Shown here in pieces: positions 13,550-19,851 of a stretch of 19,851 nt of DNA. Both the position numbers and the translations under genes were made by a program. How positions within the stretch are numbered: position 1 is the first letter of the stretch; every line of letters begins with the position of its first letter. The stretch comes from Pseudomonadota bacterium (lineage in GTDB: Bacteria; Pseudomonadota; Alphaproteobacteria; Rhodobacterales; Rhodobacteraceae): NCBI GenBank assembly GCA_027592105.1, contig JAQCLA010000017.1, positions 1 to 19,851 of the forward strand. The letters run 5' to 3'. The notes beneath the pieces were generated by a model. That model was not told the origin of the DNA. It did no database searches and worked only from the letters and a program-made list of their open reading frames with translations.

Positions 13550-15249
13550 TGCGTCTCGCCCACCCCGCCCTCTTCTTCCAGAACACGATACAGGCCGATC
13601 TCCAGCTTGCGCCGAATCCGGATCGCATCGGCCCCCTCTGGGTCGAAGCTCAGCGCGCGCTGCCATTGGAACTGCGCTTCGCGCTTGCGGTCGACCATCC
13701 AGTAGACATCGCCCAGATGGTCATTGATGATCGGGTCGGTCGGCAAAAGTGCCACGGCGCGTTCCATCGGCGCGACGGCCTCATCGAAACGGCCCAGCCG
13801 ATAGAGAACCCAGCCAAGACTGTCGACGATATAGCCCGAATCCGGTCTTGCCGCGACTGCGCGCTCGATCATGCCCAAAGCCTCATCAAGATTACGGCGC
13901 TGTTCGACCAACGAGTAGCCGAGATTATTCAACACCTGCGGTTGCTCGGGGTTCAGGACCAGCGCCTGACGAAAATCAGCCTCTGAGCCCGTGAAATCGT
14001 CAAGTGTCTCGAAGCAGATCCCGCGCGTGTAATAGAGAAACCAATAACGCGATTGCGTGATATCCACGAGGTCGAGCGCAGCGGTATAAGCCGTAACCGC
14101 TTCGGCGCACCGATCCGTGCGGCGCAGCGCATCACCCAAGGCGGCCTGTACAGTCGCAAGGGCGGGATGCTGGGCGGCCAAATCGCGTAGCACGCCCACG
14201 GCGGCCTCTTCGCGGCCATCCTCGAAATAGGCATCGGCGCGGCCAAGCTGGGCATCGACGAATTGCGGGTCATCGGCGCCGACTTCGACATAGGTGTCGG
14301 CGGCAAGGCTGTATTGCCCTGCATCGCGCAGCAACTCTCCGGCCAAGATCAGCGCTTCTGAATGGGCAGGGTCGATCCCATGCGCGGCGCGGGCATAAAG
14401 CAACGGCAGCGTGCCTGAGCCACCTTCACCACCCAAGGCGCGCGCGATGCCGTAGAAAACCTCGGCCACGCCTTTTTGGGCGGTCGTGATAAAGCCGTAA
14501 CCCTCAGGTGCCGCAGACGCCGCGATCTTTGCGCGCATGGCCAACATGGCTGGGTCAGGCACCACATTGGTATAGAAATCCAACAGCTCCAGCGCGTCAT
14601 CCCGCCGGTCGAGCTGTACCAAAACCTCAGCGCGGGCGCGGATCGCGCGCGTGCTGGCCGCTAAGGGGCCAAAGGCCTCGCCAGACAAGATCGCATCGGC
14701 ACCTTCGAAATCACCGACCGCCGCCCGCGCATAGGCCAGATGGGTATAGGCGATATCGGCCACGCTTTCATCCGATGCGACCGCCATAAAGGCATCCGTC
14801 GCGCGACGCATGTCGCCCTCGCCCAGATAGATCCAACCCATCGCCAAATCGTCGATCAGTGGTCCAGCGCCTCGTCCCGCTTCGATCGCGGCGCGAACAC
14901 CAACCAGATCGCCCGTGGCCATGCCACGCACCATTCTGACAAGGTTGACCAATTCCTGCCCACCGTCATTTTCGAACGGCAACATTTCGGCGATGGTCTC
15001 GGCGCGCATCCATTGGCCCAATGCGGCATTAGCGAAGATCGCATTGCCGATCAGGACCGGATTTCCGGGATCGGCGGCAAGCGCGTTTTCAAAATAGACC
15101 GCCGCGACGCGGTGATTGCCCTCCAAAACGGCAGCCCGTGCTGCGAGGTAGGACCCAGCAAGGCCCGGCCCTGTTTCTTGTGCAAGGGCGGCTTGCCCGA
15201 ACCCAAGACCGATGATGAGCGGCAAAGCGGCAAGCAAAGGGCGGCGCAT
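13546..15249 (-). CDS. Exported tetratricopeptide-repeat protein
   Basis: A 567-residue protein with a clear signal peptide (MRRPLLAALPLIIGLGFG, cleavage after AALA near residue 23) and many degenerate TPR units, clearest at the C-terminus (about 435-545: NNLGYSLVEQ, VDSLGWVLYRLGRFDEA, NDHLGDVYWMVDRKREA). TPR proteins are scaffolds for protein contacts; this one should act in the periplasm or at the envelope. No catalytic domain is seen. It precedes ispE with a 4-nt GTGA overlap, an arrangement I recall from other Rhodobacterales, but a functional link to isoprenoid synthesis is not evident. The ATG at 15249 has GGGGAG about 10 nt upstream, within a small hairpin. It lies 97 nt downstream of the ETF-QO gene. 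Confidence 0.9.
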   Translation of the reverse strand: MRRPLLAALPLIIGLGFGQAALAQETGPGLAGSYLAARAAVLEGNHRVAAVYFENALAADPGNPVLIGNAIFANAALGQWMRAETIAEMLPFENDGGQELVNLVRMVRGMATGDLVGVRAAIEAGRGAGPLIDDLAMGWIYLGEGDMRRATDAFMAVASDESVADIAYTHLAYARAAVGDFEGADAILSGEAFGPLAASTRAIRARAEVLVQLDRRDDALELLDFYTNVVPDPAMLAMRAKIAASAAPEGYGFITTAQKGVAEVFYGIARALGGEGGSGTLPLLYARAAHGIDPAHSEALILAGELLRDAGQYSLAADTYVEVGADDPQFVDAQLGRADAYFEDGREEAAVGVLRDLAAQHPALATVQAALGDALRRTDRCAEAVTAYTAALDLVDITQSRYWFLYYTRGICFETLDDFTGSEADFRQALVLNPEQPQVLNNLGYSLVEQRRNLDEALGMIERAVAARPDSGYIVDSLGWVLYRLGRFDEAVAPMERAVALLPTDPIINDHLGDVYWMVDRKREAQFQWQRALSFDPEGADAIRIRRKLEIGLYRVLEEEGGVGETQ

Positions 15250-15346
15250 GAAGAAAACTCCCCGTTAGGGGACAAAGACTAGGCCCGGCGCAGGCCAAGG
15301 GCAATGCGCCCAAGCCGCGCCGCGCATCTTTCTCACCCAGATCCGA

Positions 15347-16999
15347 TCACATGTTCGGGTAATTGGGCCCGTCGCCACCTTGCGGCACCGTCCAATGGAT
15401 GTTTTGCGACGGGTCCTTGATGTCGCATGTCTTGCAATGGACGCAGTTCTGGAAATTGATCACGAAGCGCGCCTCGGGCCCGGTGCCGACGACCTCATAG
15501 ACCCCCGCCGGGCAATAGCGCTGCGCGGGTTCGGCATATTCGGGCAGGTTCACCTTGATCGGCACGCTGGCATCCTTGAGCGTCAGATGCGCGGGCTGGC
15601 TTTCCTCGTGATTGGTCATCGAGAAGCTGACATTGGTCAGCCGGTCAAAGCTCAGCACACCATCGGGCTTGGGATAGTCGATGGGCGTATGATCGGCCGC
15701 CTTGCCGGTGGCCGCGGCATCGGATTTGCCGTGGCGCAGCGTGCCAAAGAATGAAAAGCCCAAAAGGCTGTTGGTCCACATATCCAGACCGCCAAAGGCC
15801 AAGCCACCCATCAGCCCGTATTTCGACCAGAGCGGTTTGACGTTGCGCACGGGCTTGAGGTCTTTGGCGATGGGCCCCGATTTATGCAGGTAATCGTCGT
15901 AATCGCCCAGCTCATCGCCTGCGCGACCCGCGGCGATGGCGCGGGCCGCAGCTTCGGCCGCAGCCATGCCCGACAGCATCGCGTTATGGTTGCCCTTGAT
16001 GCGCGGCACGTTCACCAGACCCACGCCGCAGCCCAAGATCGCGACACCGGGCGCGACCGCCTTTGGCATCGACTGCCAGCCGCCCTCGGAAATCGCGCGC
16101 GCGCCGTAGGCGATGCGCTTTCCGCCTATGAGCAGTTCAGCCACCATCGGGTGATGCTTGAAGCGCTGGAATTCCATATAGGGGTAAAGATGCGGGTTCT
16201 CGTAGTTCAGGTGAACCACAAAGCCCACATAAACCTGATTATTATCAAGATGATAGATAAAGGAGCCACCGCCTGCATTGCTGCCCAATGGCCAACCCAT
16301 CGTATGCACCACCTTACCTTCGCGGTGCTTCTCGGGGTCGATCTCCCAGATCTCTTTCATGCCAAGACCGAATTTCTGCGGGCATTTCCCCTGTTGCAGA
16401 TCGTATTTGGCCAGCACTTCCTTCGTCAGCGATCCGCGCACGCCCTCGCCCAGCATGACGTATTTGCCGCGTAGCTCCATCCCCGGCTCATAGGCATCGC
16501 CCGGTGTGCCGTCGGGGTTTTTGCCGAACTCGCCCGCGACGACACCGGCAACCTCGCCGTTTTCGCCATAAACCAGCGCAGAACATGACATGCCGGGGAA
16601 AATCTCGACGCCCAGCGCCTCGGCCTGTTCGGCCAGCCAGCGACAGAGATTGGCCATCGAGACGATGTAATTTCCGTGGTTATTCATCAGCCCCGGCATG
16701 ACCGCGTTGGGAATGCGGATACCACCCCCCTCGCCCAGCATGTAGAAGCTGTCGCTCTTGACCGGCACTGTCACGGGCGCGCCGCGCTTTTTCCAATCGG
16801 GGATCAACTGGTTCAAACCGACCGGGTCGAGCACCGCCCCCGACAAGATATGCGCGCCGACCTCCGAGCCCTTTTCCAGCACCACGACCGACAGATCGGG
16901 GTCGATCTGTTTCAGCCGGATCGCCGCCGACAGGCCCGCAGGCCCCGCACCCACGATCACCACATCATAATCCATGCTTTCGCGTATCGTCTCGGACAT
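15347..16999 (-). CDS. Electron transfer flavoprotein-ubiquinone oxidoreductase
   Basis: ETF-QO takes electrons from electron transfer flavoprotein (fed by acyl-CoA and other dehydrogenases) and reduces ubiquinone at the inner membrane. The 550-residue protein has an FAD-binding GAGPAGLSAA motif (17-26), EKGSEVGAHILSGAVLDP downstream, and a C-terminal 4Fe-4S domain with Cys496 (YCPAGVYEV) and Cys519, Cys522 and Cys525 (NCVHCKTCDIKDP). The ending NIHWTVPQGGDGPNYPNM is diagnostic of the family. The ATG at 16999 has a GGGA about 8 nt upstream. A candidate -35 TTGACC lies upstream on the minus strand, near 17087, but a matching -10 is poor. An AATATT element upstream (17042-17057) resembles one before phaB. 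Confidence 0.97.
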   Translation of the reverse strand: MSETIRESMDYDVVIVGAGPAGLSAAIRLKQIDPDLSVVVLEKGSEVGAHILSGAVLDPVGLNQLIPDWKKRGAPVTVPVKSDSFYMLGEGGGIRIPNAVMPGLMNNHGNYIVSMANLCRWLAEQAEALGVEIFPGMSCSALVYGENGEVAGVVAGEFGKNPDGTPGDAYEPGMELRGKYVMLGEGVRGSLTKEVLAKYDLQQGKCPQKFGLGMKEIWEIDPEKHREGKVVHTMGWPLGSNAGGGSFIYHLDNNQVYVGFVVHLNYENPHLYPYMEFQRFKHHPMVAELLIGGKRIAYGARAISEGGWQSMPKAVAPGVAILGCGVGLVNVPRIKGNHNAMLSGMAAAEAAARAIAAGRAGDELGDYDDYLHKSGPIAKDLKPVRNVKPLWSKYGLMGGLAFGGLDMWTNSLLGFSFFGTLRHGKSDAAATGKAADHTPIDYPKPDGVLSFDRLTNVSFSMTNHEESQPAHLTLKDASVPIKVNLPEYAEPAQRYCPAGVYEVVGTGPEARFVINFQNCVHCKTCDIKDPSQNIHWTVPQGGDGPNYPNM

Positions 17000-17041
17000 G
17001 TTCTTCCCTGGCTCCCGTCAGGACCGCTTGGGCCGCAGCTT

Positions 17042-17057
17042 GCGCAATATTGTTTCG
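17042..17057. promoter_or_regulatory. AT-rich element upstream of ETF-QO resembling the phaB upstream element
   Basis: GCGCAATATTGTTTCG here matches GCGTAATATTGTTGCG at 9298-9313 in 14 of 16 positions. It is 43-58 nt before the ETF-QO start and includes the palindromes TTGCGCAA and CAATATTG. It is a shared-operator candidate, not a known site. Confidence 0.3.
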
Positions 17058-17181
17058 TGAATGCGTATTGGAGCGCGCCCCCCGGGTCAATCATGACGCC
17101 GCAGCACGGTGTCGCAGGGCAGGATTCGCCCAAGCGACATGATGTGCTAGGTCTGCCCATAACCAAAGCCGGAGCTGCACC

Positions 17182-17496
17182 ATGACCCCCCTTCGCCTTG
17201 TCTATCTTGCCCTTGTCATCATCGGCACCATCCTACCGTGGAGCTATTTCTACGCGTGGTTCACCGAGCATGGCTGGGCGCTCGGGCCGATGATCGATGC
17301 TTGGTGGGTCAATGATGCCACCAGCGCGCTGGTCTATGATCTGACCATCGCCGCCATCGCGCTGACGATCTGGGCCGTGGTCGAGGGGCTGCGCGGCGAT
17401 CGCTGGTTTTTTCTTGTCATACCCGTGACCTATGGCATCGGGGTGAGCGCGGGCCTTCCCTTGGCGCTGTTTTTGTTGGCGCGCCGCGCAAGCTGA
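17182..17496 (+). CDS. DUF2834 membrane protein
   Basis: A 104-residue hydrophobic protein with three likely membrane helices (about 5-27, 46-68 and 76-100). The pattern LPWSYFYAWF near the first helix and a middle helix after DATSALVYDLTI match the small DUF2834 family of inner-membrane proteins of unknown role. The ATG at 17182 has only a weak purine-rich site (CCGGAGC, about 9 nt upstream). The gene is divergent from ETF-QO with 182 nt between them and converges on the quinone oxidoreductase, sharing a hairpin. Confidence 0.85.
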   Translation: MTPLRLVYLALVIIGTILPWSYFYAWFTEHGWALGPMIDAWWVNDATSALVYDLTIAAIALTIWAVVEGLRGDRWFFLVIPVTYGIGVSAGLPLALFLLARRAS

Positions 17497-17498
17497 GA

Positions 17499-17516
17499 GT
17501 GCGCCCGAAGGCGCAC
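17499..17516. terminator. Shared hairpin between convergent DUF2834 and quinone oxidoreductase genes
   Basis: A 7-bp stem GTGCGCC/GGCGCAC closes a CGAA loop on the plus strand, which is the stable TTCG loop on the minus strand. It fills most of the 30-nt gap between the two stops. It lacks a T-tract on either side, so it may work as a weak bidirectional terminator. Confidence 0.65.
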
Positions 17517-17526
17517 CCCTTGGCTA

Positions 17527-18501
17527 TCACGGCAAGATGACCGTCTGGCCCGTCGTGGCCCGCGCCTCAAGCGCGCGGTGGGCATCGGCCACCTGATCGA
17601 GTGCAAAACGCTGGTCGATGCGGATTTTCACATCGCCCGAAAGCACCTTGGCAAACAACTCCCGCGCCATCTGCTGGCAGGTGGCGTGATCGGCGATATG
17701 GGTGAACAGCGTGGGCCGCGTGATCTTGAGCGAGCCCTTCTTGCCCAAAAGACCGATATCGAAGGGCGGCACCGGACCCGAGGCATTGCCGAAGGAAATC
17801 ATGAAGCCCAAGGGCCGCAGGCAATCAAGCGATCCCTCGAAGGTATCGCGGCCCACCGCATCCATCACCACATCCACACCGCGCCCACCGGTCAATTCGC
17901 GCACCTTGGCGACCCAATCGCCATCGCGGTAATTGACGCAAGCCTCCGCCCCGTGATCGCGCGCAAGCTGGCATTTCTCTTCGGTGCCTGCCGTGCCAAT
18001 CAGCCGAATACCCTCGCTTTTCGCCCATTGGCAGGCAAAAAGCCCAACACCACCGGCAGCGGCGTGAAACAGCACCGTGTCGCCCTTGGCAATTGGTGTT
18101 GTCCGGCGGAACAGATATTGGGTCGTCAGACCCTTGAGCATCATCGCCGCCCCTTCCTCGAAGGAGATACCATCGGGCAGGGGACAGACCTGATCGGCCT
18201 TGATCACGCGCGCCTCGCAATAGGCACCGGGCGGCATGGAGGCATAGGCAGCGCGATCACCAACCTTGAGATGGGTCACACCCGCGCCCACGGCCTCGAT
18301 CACGCCTGCACCTTCCATGCCCATGGCATGGGGCATTTGCAGCGGATAAAGACCGCTGCGCTGATAAACATCGATGAAATTCAAACCACAGGCGTGATGG
18401 CGGATGCGAATCTCGCCGGGGCCCGGATCGCCCACGGGGCGGTCAACGATCTTGTAAGCCTCCGGCCCGCCGGGGGCCTCGATGATAACGGTCTTTGCCA
18501 T
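17527..18501 (-). CDS. NADPH:quinone reductase, zinc-independent MDR family
   Basis: A 324-residue medium-chain dehydrogenase/reductase. Seen: HHACGLNFIDVYQRSGLYPLQ in the N-terminal domain, GMEGAGVIEAVGAGVTHLKVGD, and the nucleotide-binding AAAGGVGLFACQWAK of the Rossmann domain. It lacks the zinc-ligand pattern of alcohol dehydrogenases, which fits QorA-type quinone reductases that move electrons from NADPH to quinones. The true substrate may be another enone. The ATG at 18501 follows GGGAGGGAA at about 8 nt and gives the family start MAKTVIIEAPGGPEA; the same frame runs on to 19101 through the lysA gene on the other strand, which is a shadow. It is divergent from lysA across 123 nt. Confidence 0.93.
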   Translation of the reverse strand: MAKTVIIEAPGGPEAYKIVDRPVGDPGPGEIRIRHHACGLNFIDVYQRSGLYPLQMPHAMGMEGAGVIEAVGAGVTHLKVGDRAAYASMPPGAYCEARVIKADQVCPLPDGISFEEGAAMMLKGLTTQYLFRRTTPIAKGDTVLFHAAAGGVGLFACQWAKSEGIRLIGTAGTEEKCQLARDHGAEACVNYRDGDWVAKVRELTGGRGVDVVMDAVGRDTFEGSLDCLRPLGFMISFGNASGPVPPFDIGLLGKKGSLKITRPTLFTHIADHATCQQMARELFAKVLSGDVKIRIDQRFALDQVADAHRALEARATTGQTVILP

Positions 18502-18624
18502 GGGTGTTTCCCTCCCTTTTCGCCAGTGGCGGAGCCTAGCGGGGAATGCAGCGGCGTCCAGCCTCTTTGATGCGGGGCGCAGCCGTGCTACCTGCCCCCA
18601 CGGCGATCTGTCAGGGCATATGCA

Positions 18625-19851
18625 ATGGACCATTTTCTTTACCGCAACGGCATCCTCCACGCCGAGGATGTTCCGATCCCGCAGATCGCGGCGATGGTCG
18701 GCACGCCCTTCTATGTTTATTCCTGCGCCACGCTGACGCGGCACTATCGCCTGTTCGAAGAGGCGCTGGCAGGTCTCGATCACCTTGTGTGCTTTGCGAT
18801 GAAGTCGAATTCCAACCAAGCGGTGATCGCGCATCTGGCGGGTCTGGGCGCGGGGATGGATGTGGTCTCGGGCGGCGAATACCTGCGCGCGCGCGCCGCT
18901 GGCGTGCCGGGTGAGCGGATCGTCTTTTCCGGCGTCGGCAAGACGCGTGAAGAAATGCACATGGCGTTGACGGGCGGCATTCGGCAATTCAACGTCGAAA
19001 GCGAACCCGAAATGATCGCGCTGTCCGAGGTGGCACATGGCCTTGGCCTGCGCGCGCCGATCACCGTGCGGGTCAATCCCGATGTCGATGCCAAGACGCA
19101 TGAGAAAATCGCCACCGGCAAATCCGAGAACAAGTTCGGCATCCCGATCGCCAAGGCGCCCGCCGTCTATGCCTTGGCCGCGTCACTGCCGGGGATCGAG
19201 GTCATCGGAATCGATGTGCATATCGGCAGCCAGCTGACCGATCTTGAGCCGTTCCGCCAAGCCTATGAGAAAGTGCGCGATCTGACGCTTTTGTTGCGCG
19301 CGCAGGGGCATGATATCCGCCGCCTCGATCTGGGTGGCGGGCTGGGCATCCCCTATGAGCGCAACAATACCGCACCGCCGCTGCCCACCGAATATGGCGC
19401 GCTTATCCGCGACGTCGTGGGCGATCTGGGTGTCGAGGTCGAGATCGAGCCGGGTCGCCTGATCTCGGGCAATGCCGGGTTGCTCGTCTCCTCGGTCGTC
19501 TATGTGAAAGAGGGTGAGGGGCGGGATTTCTTGATCCTCGACGCGGCGATGAACGATCTGGTGCGCCCTGCCATGTATGGCGCATGGCATGATATCGTGT
19601 CGGTCACAGAACCCGCACCGGGTCTGGATCAACGGCCCTTCGACGTTGTTGGCCCGGTCTGTGAAACCGGCGATACCTTTGCCAAACAGCGCCAGATAAC
19701 CCCCGTCGCCGCGGGCGATTTGGTCGCCTTTCGCAGCGCGGGTGCCTATGGGGCGGTGATGGCCAGCGAATACAATACGCGTCCCTTGATCCCCGAAGTC
19801 ATGGTCAAGGGCGATCAATTCGCCGTCATTCGAGCACGCCCGACATTTGAC
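18625..19851 (+). CDS. lysA: Diaminopimelate decarboxylase, C-terminus cut by window edge
   Basis: LysA decarboxylates meso-diaminopimelate to L-lysine, using PLP. The frame runs open to the right edge (409 codons), so only about ten C-terminal residues should be missing. Seen: the PLP-binding lysine Lys60 in CFAMKSNSN, HIGSQ, the phosphate-binding LDLGGGLGIPY, EPGRLISGNAG, the active-site Cys in VCETGDTFAK, and the C-terminal SAGAYGAVMASEYN. The ATG at 18625 has AGGG about 9 nt upstream; an out-of-frame ATG at 18620 is rejected. In many relatives lysA follows argH; here the upstream neighbour is a divergent quinone reductase. Confidence 0.96.
   Translation, partial: MDHFLYRNGILHAEDVPIPQIAAMVGTPFYVYSCATLTRHYRLFEEALAGLDHLVCFAMKSNSNQAVIAHLAGLGAGMDVVSGGEYLRARAAGVPGERIVFSGVGKTREEMHMALTGGIRQFNVESEPEMIALSEVAHGLGLRAPITVRVNPDVDAKTHEKIATGKSENKFGIPIAKAPAVYALAASLPGIEVIGIDVHIGSQLTDLEPFRQAYEKVRDLTLLLRAQGHDIRRLDLGGGLGIPYERNNTAPPLPTEYGALIRDVVGDLGVEVEIEPGRLISGNAGLLVSSVVYVKEGEGRDFLILDAAMNDLVRPAMYGAWHDIVSVTEPAPGLDQRPFDVVGPVCETGDTFAKQRQITPVAAGDLVAFRSAGAYGAVMASEYNTRPLIPEVMVKGDQFAVIRARPTFD

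Noticed and set aside
14740..15282. 180-codon plus-strand ORF opposite the TPR gene
   Set aside because: Antisense shadow with no domain; the minus strand has a signal peptide and TPR pattern.
18502..19101. N-terminal extension of the quinone reductase frame by 200 codons
   Set aside because: It is antisense to lysA; the family start and a strong ribosome site lie at 18501.
1..19851. Defence, toxin-antitoxin, phage or mobile-element cassette
   Set aside because: All 23 genes have housekeeping or conserved-hypothetical identities with even composition; no recombinase, repeats at borders, or tRNA-associated junctions were found.

Overview
The window is chromosomal DNA of an alphaproteobacterium, most likely order Rhodobacterales (Rhodobacteraceae). 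The basis is a high GC content, a family mix typical of that group (phaA/phaB-type polyhydroxybutyrate genes, ETF-ubiquinone oxidoreductase, DUF2007, DUF465, a DUF4329 secreted protein, DUF2834) and short GC-rich terminators, several with UUCG-type loops. I cannot name the genus or species. The block reads as ordinary core genome: no insertion sequence, integrase, phage gene, CRISPR array, tRNA or rRNA was seen, and no stretch over 300 bases lacks a gene (the longest gap is 248 nt, between ettA and cspA).

Layout, left to right: dacB (-, runs off the left edge), EamA transporter (+), nadD (-), ettA (+), cspA (+), trxC (+), 58-residue membrane protein (-), secreted DUF4329/JAMM-like protein (+), tag (-), EAL phosphodiesterase (+), phaA (+), phaB (+), 37-residue micro-ORF (-), DUF465 protein (-), TrmN6-like methyltransferase (-), DUF2007 protein (-), polyprenyl diphosphate synthase (+), ispE (-), secreted TPR protein (-), ETF-QO (-), DUF2834 membrane protein (+), quinone oxidoreductase (-), lysA (+, runs off the right edge). 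Strand changes are frequent. Six convergent junctions occur, four of them with gaps under 10 nt or an outright overlap.

Functional threads: phaA and phaB turn acetyl-CoA into (R)-3-hydroxybutyryl-CoA for polyhydroxybutyrate, although an intrinsic terminator separates them. ispE (non-mevalonate isoprenoid route) and the polyprenyl synthase (quinone side chain) are tail to tail and overlap; ETF-QO, which passes electrons to ubiquinone, is two genes away. nadD (NAD synthesis), lysA (lysine), dacB (peptidoglycan), tag (DNA repair), ettA and cspA (translation and cold response) and trxC (thiol redox) are housekeeping. DUF2007 and the methyltransferase overlap by 4 nt and form an operon, as do the TPR gene and ispE.

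I found no clear new multi-gene system. The items most worth a second look are the secreted DUF4329 protein with a complete but stretched JAMM-type metal motif, an unlisted 37-residue micro-ORF preceded by a dyad and four helically phased TGCAA elements, and a 16-nt motif shared by the upstream regions of phaB and ETF-QO.
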